This document shows positions 8,321 to 20,558 of a stretch of 56,432 nucleotides of DNA, piece after piece. Origin of the DNA: Stenotrophomonas sp. 704A1 (lineage in GTDB: Bacteria > Pseudomonadota > Gammaproteobacteria > Xanthomonadales > Xanthomonadaceae); assembly GCF_030549525.1 (NCBI RefSeq), contig NZ_CP130831.1:4630001-4686432 (forward strand). The letters run 5' to 3'. The translations under genes and the position numbers were made by a program. The notes beneath the pieces are model-generated. The model worked only from the letters and a program-made list of their open reading frames with translations, did not search any database and had not been told where the DNA came from. Each line of letters starts with the position of its first letter. Within the stretch, counting starts at the first letter, position 1.

Positions 8321-11300
8321 TCAGGCTTCGGCTTCTTCCGGTTCCGTGGCCTGCTGACGGCTGCGCTCGGGCAGCTTCAGACGCTTGCCTTCTTCGTCGT
8401 ACTCGATCAGCAGCACGCCCGAGTCGTGGCGGCCGCTGATCTCGACGAAACAGGCACCGCCAATGAACGGCTCCAGCGTCATCACCGACTTCAGCGGCGT
8501 CGCGACCACCATCTGGAAGCCGAAGTTGTCGAAGATGTTCATTGCCAGCGCGGTGAACTCGTTGTCGGCCTTGTCGAAGGCCTCGTCGAGCACGACTGCG
8601 GCATAGCTGGGCAGCTGGCTGTCGGCGCCGCCAAGCTGGTAGCGCAATGCGGCGGCCAGGCAGGTGGTGGCCAGCTTCTGCCGCTGGCCACCGGATTTGC
8701 CGGCGCCGCTGCGGTAGATCTCGACCTGCTGGCGCGTCTCCGCATCCAGCTCCACGCCGATGAACTCAACGTGCAGGCGCACGTCCATCACCAGCTCGCG
8801 CCAGCGCTTGTCCTCGCCTTCCTGGGAACCCAGCCGGTTGACCAGCTGGCGCAGCACGGTGAACTGGGTCTCGGCCAGATCACGCTGCTCGGTCTGCTGC
8901 TGCGACAACACCTCGCGCAGCTGCTGGTGGAACTCCAGCACTTCGGGCAGGCGGCGGTCGCTGAGTTCGATCGTCAGCAGCGTGCCGCGGTTGAACGGCA
9001 CCTGCTCCAGGCTGGCATTGACCTCGTCCAGGCGCTGGCCGATCGACTTGCGGGCTTCGGCACTGTGCCGCTGCAGCGCGAGCAGATTGTTCTTGCTCTG
9101 GTTCTGCAGCAGATCGAAGAAGCGTTCCTCATGCTGCGGCAGGCCGTCGCGCTCCAGGCGCTCGAGGCGGGCGAGGAAATCCTCGGCCGAGGCCACCGAA
9201 ACGGTGAAGTCGCCCGATTCCTCCGGCCATTGCTGGATGAAGCGGCGGAAGCAGCCGAGCAGCAGGTTCTCGATGCGGTTGACGTCCTGCTGTGACGAGG
9301 AGAGCTGTTCGTTCAGCGCATTGCTGACCTGGCGCATGTGCGCTTCCAGCGTTTCCAGGCTGAGCGGTCCCTGTTCCTGCAGGCGTTCGGCGAGGCCGGC
9401 TTCCTGCGCTTCGGCCAGGTCGGGAAGCACCAGCGCCCGGCTCTGCTGGCGCGCGCGGTCCAGACGGTCGCGTTCACGCACCAGCTGGCCGCGTTCGACG
9501 CGGGTGTCCTCGTAGGTGCGGCGGGCCTGTTCGATGTCGGCGCGGGTGGCGTCGATCTGCTGCGCCAGGCGGGCCAGGTCGGCGTTGCCCTCGCGCAGGT
9601 CGTGCAGGCTGGCTTCGATGTCGGCCAGGCGCTGCTGCGGGGCGGCCACATCGATCTCGTTCCAGTCGATGCCCACCAGCTGGTGGCAGGCCAGGCGGCG
9701 CTCGTTGTCGAGGTCGCGCTGGCTGCGCAGGCGCGCGATGTCGCTGTCGCAGTCGGCGATGCGCTTGGCCAGTTCCTGCGCCTCGCGTTCGAAGGCGCCG
9801 AGCTTGTCGCGGTTGTTGAAGCCGAGGATCCAGCGCCGGCGGTCACCCACCGCGCTGCGGTCATCCTTCTCGAAACGGTCGCCCGGATGCTTGACCTGGC
9901 CTTCGCGGGTGATGCCGCGGTCGACACTGCGCAGCTGCCTGGCGTCGACGCATTCGTAGTCGAAGCGCTTGCCGAGCTCGCGCCGCAGCCAGCCCTCGAA
10001 CACGTGGTCGCGCAGTTCCAGCTTGTGCAGCAGCGACTTGGCCGACGGCTCGCGGGCAAATGCTTCCTCGTTGCGACGTACACGGTAGTAGGTGAACCGC
10101 ATGCCCAGGTGGGTGCGGTTCACCCATTCGGCAACTTCGTTGTAGTGCCTGTCGTCGACCAGCAGGGACTGCGCGAAGCCGAACAGCACGCGCTCGATCG
10201 CGCCCTGCCAGCCCTGCTCTTCCGAGCGGACCTGGATCAGTTCGCCTACGAACGGCAAGGCGGCTTCGGGGATGCCGGTCTCTTCGGCCAGGCGCGCGCG
10301 CAGCTTCTGCATCGGCGCGGGAATGCTGGAGGGCGTGCGCTGCATCGCCTCCAGTTCACCGCGTACCTCGGTGAAGCGGCGCTCATCATCACGCTTGCCG
10401 CCCAGACGCTCACTGATGGCATCGTCCAGGGCGCTGGAGGCGCGCTGGCGGTCTTCCAGTTCGGACTGCGCGCGTGCGACCAGTTCGGCAAAGCCGTGGG
10501 CGTCGTCGGGCAGTGCCGCCTGCAGTTTCAGCGCGGCATCACGGACCTGCGCCTGCTTGGCCACGCGGCGGTCGCGCTCGGCTTCGGCGCGGCCCTGTTC
10601 GCGTTCCAGTTCCTCGATGCGTTCACCGCCCTGCTGGCGGCGCTGCAGTTCCAGCTCGGCCAGGCGCTCGGTATGGTTGTCCAGCGCGGCGCGGCGCTGT
10701 GCTTCCTCGCCCAGCAGGCCGCGGTCGCGGGTATCCATCTCGCGCAGGCGCGCCTCGATCAGCAGCTGGCGGCGGCTTTCACGGAAGCTGTCGATACCGA
10801 GCTTCAGCGCTTCGTCGTCGCCGCGGCGGCGGCTCATCGCCTGCAGCTCGCGGTAGTGCTCGCGCGCCGGCTGCAGGGTTTCGACCTGGCGCCGCGCGGT
10901 CACCACCGCCTGGTGCGCGCCATCGAGCTCGGCGAAATCGCTGACCAGCCGCTCGGCCGCATCGAAGGTCTTCGGCGTATCGAGCATGAAGTCGCGCAGG
11001 AAGACGTTGAGGTCGCCCAGGTTCTTCGCCGACTGCGTCTTGTGCAGCAGCCGCAGCGCCATCTCGTTGTCGATGCCGAGCAGGTGGCGGAAGCGTTCCG
11101 CATAGCCGGAGAACGTGTCGAAGTGATGCACTTCGGCCAGCTTCTGCTTGAGCTTGCGCAGGTCCAGATCGAAGCCGCCCAGGTCCTTGGCGATGTCGAA
11201 CGGACGCTCGGCGATCATGTAGTGCTTGCGCACGTCGGCGGCGGCGGTACCGCTGCCGGAGATCCACAGCAGGCGTACCAGACTGACCACGCGGCCGTCG

Positions 11301-11701
11301 CCGGCACGGTACTCCAGCACCAGTGCGGTCCAGGTTGCGCCCTTGCGCAGGTACTGGGTGGCGATCTCGCCGGTGCCGCTATCCTGCTGGTCGGCCCACG
11401 CGCCCCGCACGTAGGACACCAGGTTGCGGTCGCGGCCACTGCGCTCGGCTTCACGCGCGGCGGCATTGAAGTCGACGATCGCCGGCGGCGTCAGCAGCGC
11501 GGACATCGCATCGAGCAGGGTGGACTTGCCCGAGCCGGAACGGCCGACGAACAGGAAGCCGCGCTCGGCGATCGGCACTTCGGTCAGGCCGTTGAAGGTG
11601 CCCCAGTTGTGCACCTGCAGGCGACGCATGCGGAACTGCTGCAGGCGCGGGTCCGGCAAGCCGTCGTTGAACAGGGCGGGGGTGTGCTTGGAAATGGCCA
11701 T
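8321..11701 (-). CDS. jetC: SMC-like ATPase of a Wadjet/MksBEF-type condensin (JetC/MksB)
   Basis: 1126 residues. Walker A is GRSGSGKST (53-61) after a typical HNWGTFNG N-terminus. The middle 300-900 is Arg/Glu/Gln-rich, heptad-like coiled coil with a hinge-like globular part around 480-640. The ABC signature KSGGQRQ starts near 1002 and Walker B is YAAVVLDEAFDKAD near 1032-1045. This matches the SbcC-like ATPase of Wadjet type I and MksB. In Wadjet the complex extrudes loops on small circular DNA, and JetD then cuts it. It is the last gene of a jetA-jetB-jetC operon on the minus strand; no jetD follows. The ATG at 11701 lies 16 bases after the jetB stop. Confidence 0.9.
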   Translation of the reverse strand: MAISKHTPALFNDGLPDPRLQQFRMRRLQVHNWGTFNGLTEVPIAERGFLFVGRSGSGKSTLLDAMSALLTPPAIVDFNAAAREAERSGRDRNLVSYVRGAWADQQDSGTGEIATQYLRKGATWTALVLEYRAGDGRVVSLVRLLWISGSGTAAADVRKHYMIAERPFDIAKDLGGFDLDLRKLKQKLAEVHHFDTFSGYAERFRHLLGIDNEMALRLLHKTQSAKNLGDLNVFLRDFMLDTPKTFDAAERLVSDFAELDGAHQAVVTARRQVETLQPAREHYRELQAMSRRRGDDEALKLGIDSFRESRRQLLIEARLREMDTRDRGLLGEEAQRRAALDNHTERLAELELQRRQQGGERIEELEREQGRAEAERDRRVAKQAQVRDAALKLQAALPDDAHGFAELVARAQSELEDRQRASSALDDAISERLGGKRDDERRFTEVRGELEAMQRTPSSIPAPMQKLRARLAEETGIPEAALPFVGELIQVRSEEQGWQGAIERVLFGFAQSLLVDDRHYNEVAEWVNRTHLGMRFTYYRVRRNEEAFAREPSAKSLLHKLELRDHVFEGWLRRELGKRFDYECVDARQLRSVDRGITREGQVKHPGDRFEKDDRSAVGDRRRWILGFNNRDKLGAFEREAQELAKRIADCDSDIARLRSQRDLDNERRLACHQLVGIDWNEIDVAAPQQRLADIEASLHDLREGNADLARLAQQIDATRADIEQARRTYEDTRVERGQLVRERDRLDRARQQSRALVLPDLAEAQEAGLAERLQEQGPLSLETLEAHMRQVSNALNEQLSSSQQDVNRIENLLLGCFRRFIQQWPEESGDFTVSVASAEDFLARLERLERDGLPQHEERFFDLLQNQSKNNLLALQRHSAEARKSIGQRLDEVNASLEQVPFNRGTLLTIELSDRRLPEVLEFHQQLREVLSQQQTEQRDLAETQFTVLRQLVNRLGSQEGEDKRWRELVMDVRLHVEFIGVELDAETRQQVEIYRSGAGKSGGQRQKLATTCLAAALRYQLGGADSQLPSYAAVVLDEAFDKADNEFTALAMNIFDNFGFQMVVATPLKSVMTLEPFIGGACFVEISGRHDSGVLLIEYDEEGKRLKLPERSRQQATEPEEAEA

Positions 11702-11717
11702 GCGGTGCTCGGGTCTC

Positions 11718-14596
<2,879 letters not shown>

Positions 14597-14818
14597 TGCA
14601 TACAGCGCCCGAACGGGGGGCGAGCATCGTACCCGACCGGGGGGTGGGTCGTCCTGTGGGGACGGTTCATCGGGGTCGTTTCGGCGCGTTGCTGCTATCG
14701 GTCTGGAGTGGGAGAGGGGGCTGCGCAGGACCGTCCGGCCCTGCGTCACCCCGACCACCAGCACACAGGCGCAACGCCTTCCTCAGTGCACTGCACCCAT
14801 CCCATTCAGCAAACGCTA

Positions 14819-14849
14819 TTGATAGGAATGAAATTAGTAGTATCCTATC
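14819..14849 (+). promoter_or_regulatory. Probable MarR operator overlapping the efflux-operon promoter
   Basis: GATAGGA at 14821-14827 and TCCTATC at 14843-14849 form a perfect 7-bp inverted repeat with a 15-base centre. A TTGATA (14819-14824) and TATCCT (14841-14846), 16 bases apart, could be -35 and -10 boxes, so a dimer bound here would block transcription. This is the arrangement expected for autorepression by the MarR protein just downstream. The region is much richer in A+T than its surroundings. Binding itself is inferred. Confidence 0.65.
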
Positions 14850-14857
14850 TATCTCTT

Positions 14858-15313
14858 ATGGACCGACCCCTCGACGAGCGCACCGTGCTGCAGATGCAGC
14901 TCAGCTCCGGCCTGCTGTACGCAGGGCGGCAATGGCAGCGCCTGGCCGACAGCCGGCTGGGCAGCTATGGCATCTCCACGGCCTGCACCATGCCGCTGCT
15001 GATGATCGGCCGTTCCGGCGGCGGTATCCGCCAGGTCGCCCTGGCCCAGCAGCTGGGCATGGAAGGTCCCTCGCTGGTGCGCCTGCTCGACAAACTCTGC
15101 GCCAGCCAGCTGGTACGCCGCGAAAGCGATGCCAGCGACCGCCGCGCCAACCTGTTGTGGCTGACCGACGAGGGCCACGCGCTGGTCAGTGAACTGGAGG
15201 ACCAGTTGATCGGCCTGCGCCAGGACGTGTTCGGTGAGCTGTCCATGGATGAACTGCACGCCGTGCTGAAGGCATGGCGCCTGCTGGCCGAGGCCGCCGA
15301 CCGCATCACGTAA
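14858..15313 (+). CDS. MarR-family transcriptional regulator of the downstream efflux operon
   Basis: 151 residues. The winged-helix core is present: VALAQQLGMEGPSLVRLLDKL (recognition helix region) and SDASDRRANLLWLTDEG (the wing with the conserved DRR). MarR proteins repress efflux genes until a phenolic or aromatic ligand releases them. No Shine-Dalgarno precedes the ATG, and the predicted transcript would start only about five bases upstream, so translation may be near-leaderless. An in-frame ATG at 14828 lies inside the operator and is less likely. It heads a five-gene unit (marR, DUF1656, adaptor, outer-membrane factor, FUSC). From memory, Xanthomonas has a similar MarR-led operon for hydroxybenzoate/salicylate efflux (hepRABCD); I could not verify orthology. 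Confidence 0.88.
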   Translation: MDRPLDERTVLQMQLSSGLLYAGRQWQRLADSRLGSYGISTACTMPLLMIGRSGGGIRQVALAQQLGMEGPSLVRLLDKLCASQLVRRESDASDRRANLLWLTDEGHALVSELEDQLIGLRQDVFGELSMDELHAVLKAWRLLAEAADRIT

Positions 15314-15415
15314 GGCCGTTGCCGCTGGAATCCGCCGCTGCCGTGTACGCGCCAGCGGCTGTTGCCCGTTGCTGTTGTTTCGTTTTCCCTCCCCCACTCG
15401 CCCCCGCCCCTTCCA

Positions 15416-15625
15416 ATGCCCGGTGAATTCAGTCTCCACGGAGTGTTCGTTCCAACCCTGCTGGGGTTGATGGTGTTGGCCTATCTGGTCAACAGCGGCC
15501 TGCACGCGCTGCTGCAGCGTGCCGGCGCCTATCGCCATGTATGGCATCCGGCGCTGTTCAACCTGGCCCTGTACGGGATCGTGCTGGGCCTGCTGTTCCA
15601 CCTCCTGCGTTGGATGCAATCGTGA
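15416..15625 (+). CDS. DUF1656 small membrane protein (AaeX-like)
   Basis: 69 residues with two hydrophobic helices and a PGEFSLHGVFVPTLLG N-terminus typical of DUF1656. The family is found with HlyD adaptors and FUSC pumps, as AaeX with AaeA and AaeB in E. coli; its role is unclear. The ATG at 15416 fits the family length. The stop overlaps the next gene's GTG start as GTGA, so translation is coupled. Confidence 0.85.
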   Translation: MPGEFSLHGVFVPTLLGLMVLAYLVNSGLHALLQRAGAYRHVWHPALFNLALYGIVLGLLFHLLRWMQS

Positions 15626-16539
15626 ACAAGATCGTGAAGAAGACCCTGCCGGTGCTGCTGACCGGCGCCGCCGTGATTGTTGCCCTGCTGGTGCTGCGCC
15701 AGCTGTGGGTCTACTACATGGATGAGCCGTGGACCCGCGACGCCCATGTCGGCGCCGATGTCGTGCAGGTGGCGCCGGACGTGTCCGGGCTGGTGGAAAC
15801 CGTGCAGGTGGCCGACAACCAGGCGGTCAGGAAGGGCGACCTGCTGTTCGTGATCGACCGGGCGCGCTACCGCATCGCGCTGGAACAGAGCCGCGCCAGC
15901 CTGGCCGAGCGCCAGGCCTCGGTGGCGCAGTTGCGGCGCGAGATCGGCCGTGACCGCAGCCTGCAGGATCTGGTTGCCGCCGAGGATGCGGAAGTGCGCC
16001 GGGCCAAGCTGCAGGCCGCGCAGGCCGCGCTGGCTACCGCCCAGGCGGCGGTCGATCTGGCCGAACTCAACCTGGCCCGCACCGAAGTGCGTGCGCCGGC
16101 GGATGGCCGGGTCAACGACCGCACCATGCGTGTGGGCGACTACGTGGTCGCCGGCAAGCCGGTGCTGGCGCTGCTGGATACCGGTTCCTTCCGCATCGAC
16201 GGCTACTTCGAGGAAACCCGCCTGCGTGGCGTGGCCCCGGGCCAGGCAGTGGACATCCGCCTGATGGGCGAGGACATCGCCCTGCGCGGCCATGTGCAGA
16301 GCATCGCCGCCGGTATCGAAGACCGCTACCGCAGCAACGGCAGCACCCTGCTGCCGAACGTGACCCCGGCCTTCGACTGGGTGCGGCTGGCGCAGCGCAT
16401 CCCGGTGCGCATCGCCATCGACGAGGTGCCCAAGGGCGTGGAACTGATCGCTGGCCGCACCGCCACGGTGACCGTGGACACCAGCCGTCATCCGCACGAT
16501 GGCAAGGCCGGCACCACGCCGGCACAGGCGGGCCTGTGA
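15622..16539 (+). CDS. HlyD/AaeA-type periplasmic adaptor of an efflux pump
   Basis: 305 residues from a GTG start overlapping the previous stop. A single membrane helix (about 9-28) is followed by a biotinyl-lipoyl-like half (VQVAPDVSGLVETVQVADNQ), a coiled-coil hairpin (90-160, Gln/Ala/Arg rich), and the second lipoyl half (LNLARTEVRAPADGRV). It should bridge the inner-membrane FUSC protein and the outer-membrane factor. The 3' end again overlaps the next gene's GTG by four bases. Confidence 0.9.
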   Translation: MNKIVKKTLPVLLTGAAVIVALLVLRQLWVYYMDEPWTRDAHVGADVVQVAPDVSGLVETVQVADNQAVRKGDLLFVIDRARYRIALEQSRASLAERQASVAQLRREIGRDRSLQDLVAAEDAEVRRAKLQAAQAALATAQAAVDLAELNLARTEVRAPADGRVNDRTMRVGDYVVAGKPVLALLDTGSFRIDGYFEETRLRGVAPGQAVDIRLMGEDIALRGHVQSIAAGIEDRYRSNGSTLLPNVTPAFDWVRLAQRIPVRIAIDEVPKGVELIAGRTATVTVDTSRHPHDGKAGTTPAQAGL

Positions 16540-17996
16540 ACGCGACCCTGCCCCGCCTGGGCCTGCTCCTCGCACTGGCCAGCCTGGCCGCGTGCAGGAC
16601 GGTCGGCCCGGACTACGCCCTGCCGGAAGGGTCGGCCTTCAAGCGCCCGGAGGCCAACGCGGCGTTCATCGATACGCAGAACCCGCAGGTCGCCGCCAAC
16701 CAGCCCCTGCCGGCCCGCTGGTGGTCGCTGTACAACGATCCGGTGCTGGACGGGCTGATCAGCCAGGCGCTGCGTGACAACGTGGAGCTGAAGGCCGCCG
16801 ATGCGCATCTGCGGCGCGCCGCCGCCGTGTACGAACAGGCGCTCGATGCCGGTGGCTTCGAGTACGAGGCCGAGGCGGGGATCAGCCGCGCCCAGCTGTC
16901 GGCCGAATCGTTCCTGCAGGAGCACGAGCTGCCGGTGATCAACCTGGCCGACGGCAAGTTCGCGGTCAGCTACCAGTTCGACCTGTTCGGCAAGCTCAAG
17001 CGCGGCGCCGAAGCGGCGCGTGCCGATGAGCAGTCGGTGGCGGCGGCGCGCGATCTGGCCCAGGTCAGTGTGGTGGCCGAGGTCGCCGACAGCTACCTGG
17101 AGATCTGCCACGCCAATCACGAGCTGCACGTGGCCGAGCATTCGCTGCAGCTGCAGCAGCGCAGCCGCGCGGTCACCCAGCGCCTGATCGCCGCAGGCCG
17201 CGGCACGCCGCCGGAACTGGCCCGCGCCAATGCCCAGGTGGCCCTGCTGGAAGCTGCACTGCCGCCGCTGCGCGCGCAGCGTTCGGCTGCGGCCTATTCG
17301 CTGGCGGCGCTGCTCGGTCAGACCCCGGGGCAACTGCCGGCCGGCGTGATCGACTGCGCCCATGCCCCCAGCCTGGCCCAGCCCTTGCCGGTCGGGGATG
17401 GTCGCGCACTGCTGCAGCGCCGCCCGGACGTGCGCCAGGCCGAACGCAGGCTGGCATCGGCCACCGCGCGGATCGGTGTCGCCACCGCCGAGCTGTACCC
17501 GGATATCCGCCTGGGTGCTTCGGCCGGTGCCGCCGGCCTGCTGGAAGACTTCGGCACGCCGATGACCCAGCAGTGGTCGATCGGCCCGTTGATCTCGTGG
17601 ACGCTGCCGTCCTCGGGCACGCATGCGCGCATCCACGCCGCCGAGGCGGGTGCCGATGCAGCCCTGGCCGAGTTCGACCACACGGTGCTGCAGGCGCTGC
17701 GCGAGACCCAGACCGCGCTGGATCGCTATGCGCAGGACCTGCGCCGGCTGCAGTCGCTGCGCGTGGCGCAGGAGCAGGCCGCGCTGGCCGCCGAGCAGAA
17801 CCGTCGGCTGTACCAGGGCGGACGCACGCCGTACCTGTCCAGCCTGGACGCCGACCGCAGCCTGGCCAGCAGCGACGCCACCCTGGCCGCCGCCGAAGCG
17901 CAGGTCTCGCGCGACCAGATCCATCTTTTCCTGGTGCTGGGTGGCGGCTGGCAGGACGGCGCCGCACCCGCCGCGGCACCGACGGCAGCGAGGTAA
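16536..17996 (+). CDS. NodT-family outer-membrane efflux lipoprotein
   Basis: 486 residues starting at GTG. A short signal sequence ends in the lipobox LAAC. Two repeated TolC-type (OEP) domains follow: WWSLYNDPVLDGLISQAL and RRPDVRQAERRLASATARIGVATAELYPDI are the usual NodT signatures. It forms the outer-membrane channel of the tripartite pump. It is coupled upstream by GTGA overlap and is followed after three bases by the FUSC gene. Confidence 0.92.
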   Translation: MNATLPRLGLLLALASLAACRTVGPDYALPEGSAFKRPEANAAFIDTQNPQVAANQPLPARWWSLYNDPVLDGLISQALRDNVELKAADAHLRRAAAVYEQALDAGGFEYEAEAGISRAQLSAESFLQEHELPVINLADGKFAVSYQFDLFGKLKRGAEAARADEQSVAAARDLAQVSVVAEVADSYLEICHANHELHVAEHSLQLQQRSRAVTQRLIAAGRGTPPELARANAQVALLEAALPPLRAQRSAAAYSLAALLGQTPGQLPAGVIDCAHAPSLAQPLPVGDGRALLQRRPDVRQAERRLASATARIGVATAELYPDIRLGASAGAAGLLEDFGTPMTQQWSIGPLISWTLPSSGTHARIHAAEAGADAALAEFDHTVLQALRETQTALDRYAQDLRRLQSLRVAQEQAALAAEQNRRLYQGGRTPYLSSLDADRSLASSDATLAAAEAQVSRDQIHLFLVLGGGWQDGAAPAAAPTAAR

Positions 17997-17999
17997 GCG

Positions 18000-20039
18000 A
18001 TGAACGCGCTGACCGACCGCCAGGCCTGGCTGTTCTCGATCAAGACCTACCTGGCCTCGATCGTCGCGCTGTACATCGCCATGGCCGGCAACCTGTCGCG
18101 CCCCTACTGGGCGATGGGCACGGTGTACATCGTCAGCCAGCCGCTGCTGGGGCCGACCCGGGCCAAGGGCGTGTATCGCATCCTCGGCACCCTCGCCGCC
18201 GGCCTGGCCACCCTGCTGATGCTGCCGGCACTGGTGGAAACCCCGCTGGTGCTGAGCGCGGCGATGTCGATCTGGCTGGCCGGCTGCCTGTTCCTGGCGC
18301 TGCTCAACCGTGGCCCGCGCGGCTACGCGTTCCTGCTGGCCGGCTACACCACCGCGTTCATCGGCTTCCCTGCGGTGACCTCGCCGGAGACGATCTTCGA
18401 CACCGTGGTGGCGCGCAGCGAGGAGATCATCCTGGGTACGGTGGTGGCGGTGCTGTTTGCTTCACTGCTGTTCCCGGCCTCGGTACGGCCGATGCTGGGC
18501 GCTCGCATCGGCACCTGGATGGAGGACGCCGCGCACTGGTGCCGGCAGATCCTCGAGCGCGGCCGCGCACACGCACCGCGCAACCGCCTGGCCGCCGACC
18601 TGGTGCAGTTCGAAGCGCTGATCGAGTTCCTGCGCCGCGATGATCCACGCCACGCCGGTGCGGCGGTGTCGATGGAACGGCTGCGCGAACGCATGCTGCT
18701 GTTGCTGCCGGTGCTCTCTTCGATTGCCGACCGGCTGGGTGCGCTGCGCAGCGATGGGCAGGCCTTGCCTGAGGGCCTGCCGGCCCTGGTCGACGAGATC
18801 CATGACTGGATCGAAACACCGGCCAGTGCCAGCGACTACGCACGCCTGCGCGCACGCATCAGCGCACTGAAGCCGCAGGTGGACCGCGACCTGCAGCACC
18901 TGCAGCTGGCCAGCCTGCTGCTGCGCCTGGAAGAGCTGGTGGACCTGTGGCAGGACTGCCGCACCCTGCAGCACGCCATCGACCACGGCACCGCACCGCT
19001 GGACCGCGCGCACTACCGCATCCGCACCGAGCGCACCGCCACCGACAAGCACGTCGACTACGGGATGGCGCTGTTCTCTGCGCTCAGCGCCGGCGTGGCG
19101 CTGATGAGCTACTGCGTGCTGTGGATCGGCCTGGGCTGGGAAGGCGGCGGCAACGGCGCGATGATGGCCGCGGTGACCGCTGCGTTCTTCGCCGCGCAGG
19201 ACGATCCGGCACCGAGCATGGTCTCGTTCCTGGTCTGGGCGATGGTCGCCTCGCTGGTTGCCGGCGTGTACCTGTTCGGTGTGTTCCCGGCGGTGCATGA
19301 TTTCGGCCTGCTGGCGCTGGTGCTGGCGGTCGTCTTCCTGCCGCTGGGGCTGCTGCTGCACCATCCCAAGAGCGCGCTGTTCGCACTGCCGCTGACGGTC
19401 AACCTGGCCGCGCTGCTGAGCCTGCAGAATACCTACAGCGCCAACGTGCAGACCTTCGTCAACTCGTCGGTGGCGATGTTCATCGGCATTGGCTTTGCGG
19501 TGGTGATGACCCGCCTGTTCCGTTCGGTGGGTGCCGAGTGGACCGCACGCCGGCTGGTACGCCAGGGCTGGGCCACGCTGGCCGAAGCCGCCGAAGGCCG
19601 CGGCCAGCAGGACCGCCAGCGCTTCGCCGCGCGCATGCTGGACCTGCTCGGCCTGCTGGCACCGCGCCTGGCGGCGACGCCGGAAGGCAGCGACATCGCC
19701 TCGGTGGACATGCTCAACGAAGCACGCATCGGGCTGAACATCCTGCAGCTGCGTCGCGCACGACTGGAGCTGCCCGAGCGCAGCCGCGAAGCGGTCGAGC
19801 ACATCCTGGAAGAGATCGCCGCGCACTACCGGCGGCAGGTCGCTGCGCGCAAACCGATTGTGGCGGCCGAGGCGCTGCGCGAGCGGCTGGATACCTCGCT
19901 GGGCCGGGTCGGCAGCGTGGCCGCCTGCAAGGCCCGCGATGAAGCCCTGATGGGCCTGATCGGCCTGCGCTTCGCGCTGTTCCCCGAAGCAAAGGCGCTG
20001 GCGCCGGGGCTGGCCGACGCCGCAGCGCTCTCCGGGTAA
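18000..20039 (+). CDS. FUSC-family (AaeB/fusaric acid resistance type) inner-membrane efflux protein
   Basis: 679 residues with two blocks of hydrophobic helices, roughly 10-165 and 355-500, each followed by a soluble helical region; this is the AaeB/FUSC layout. The family exports aromatic carboxylic acids or fusaric acid. It starts three bases after the outer-membrane gene and ends the operon. The adaptor, outer-membrane factor and DUF1656 partner encoded just upstream complete a tripartite system. The exact substrate is not determined by sequence. Confidence 0.9.
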   Translation: MNALTDRQAWLFSIKTYLASIVALYIAMAGNLSRPYWAMGTVYIVSQPLLGPTRAKGVYRILGTLAAGLATLLMLPALVETPLVLSAAMSIWLAGCLFLALLNRGPRGYAFLLAGYTTAFIGFPAVTSPETIFDTVVARSEEIILGTVVAVLFASLLFPASVRPMLGARIGTWMEDAAHWCRQILERGRAHAPRNRLAADLVQFEALIEFLRRDDPRHAGAAVSMERLRERMLLLLPVLSSIADRLGALRSDGQALPEGLPALVDEIHDWIETPASASDYARLRARISALKPQVDRDLQHLQLASLLLRLEELVDLWQDCRTLQHAIDHGTAPLDRAHYRIRTERTATDKHVDYGMALFSALSAGVALMSYCVLWIGLGWEGGGNGAMMAAVTAAFFAAQDDPAPSMVSFLVWAMVASLVAGVYLFGVFPAVHDFGLLALVLAVVFLPLGLLLHHPKSALFALPLTVNLAALLSLQNTYSANVQTFVNSSVAMFIGIGFAVVMTRLFRSVGAEWTARRLVRQGWATLAEAAEGRGQQDRQRFAARMLDLLGLLAPRLAATPEGSDIASVDMLNEARIGLNILQLRRARLELPERSREAVEHILEEIAAHYRRQVAARKPIVAAEALRERLDTSLGRVGSVAACKARDEALMGLIGLRFALFPEAKALAPGLADAAALSG

Positions 20040-20046
20040 TGCGATC

Positions 20047-20070
20047 CGCCGGGCATGGCCCGGCGCTACC
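20047..20070 (-). repeat. SMAG repeat, minus orientation
   Basis: On the minus strand it reads GGTAGCGCCGGGCC followed by ATGCCCGGCG: a GTAG head and a GC-rich hairpin. With the next element it forms an inverted pair behind the efflux operon. Confidence 0.88.
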
Positions 20071-20108
20071 ATGCACCGCGACCGAAGCGCCGGGCGCCGC
20101 GCAACAAT

Positions 20109-20134
20109 CGGTAGCGCCGGGCCATGCCCGGCGG
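20109..20134 (+). repeat. SMAG repeat, plus orientation
   Basis: GGTAGCGCCGGGCC then ATGCCCGGCGG, the same sequence as the element at 20047-20070 in opposite orientation, about 40 bases away. The pair could fold into one long stem in RNA between the FUSC gene and the following small gene. Confidence 0.88.
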
Positions 20135-20162
20135 CTTTTCGCTCCGACAACAGGACGGTTCA

Positions 20163-20558
20163 ATGAGTTACGACATGATGGTGTTCGAGACCAGCGCCGC
20201 CCCACGCGAGACCGCGGCTTTCATCGCCTGGTTCGAAAAGCAGACGCAGTGGAACGAGCGCCACGAGTACGACGACCCGGCGGTCAGCAGCCCGGCGCTG
20301 CAGGCATGGTTCGCGGAGATGGCGCAGGACTTCCCGCCGATGAACGGGCCGCTGAGCAACGACGATGACGACCGTGCCGAGGTGACCGAGTACAGCATCG
20401 GTAGTCAGGTGATCTACGGCGCGTTCGCCTACTCGGTGGCCGAGCGCGCGCATGGCCGCGTGCAGGACCTGGCCGAGAAACATGGCGTGGGCTTCTTCGA
20501 CGTGAGTGCCGATGAAGCGGCGATCGTGTTCCCCGATGGCCTGGTACTGATCGCGTAG
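20163..20558 (+). CDS. Conserved-looking small protein of unknown function
   Basis: 131 residues, start supported by AGGACGG shortly upstream. I do not recognise the family. The protein is acidic and soluble, has no signal or membrane segment, and contains LSNDDDDRAEVTEYSIG in the middle and an alternating alpha/beta look, e.g. VIYGAFAYSVAERAHGRVQDLAEKHG and VGFFDVSADEAAIVFPDGLVLIA. It stands alone, with SMAG repeats on both sides; its TAG stop lies in the GTAG head of the downstream repeat. Codon use resembles its neighbours. Confidence 0.72.
   Translation: MSYDMMVFETSAAPRETAAFIAWFEKQTQWNERHEYDDPAVSSPALQAWFAEMAQDFPPMNGPLSNDDDDRAEVTEYSIGSQVIYGAFAYSVAERAHGRVQDLAEKHGVGFFDVSADEAAIVFPDGLVLIA

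Noticed and set aside
20047..20134. Inverted repeats considered as CRISPR or attachment sites
   Set aside because: They are short GTAG-headed palindromes in intergenic gaps, not regularly spaced direct repeats; no integrase or cas gene is present.
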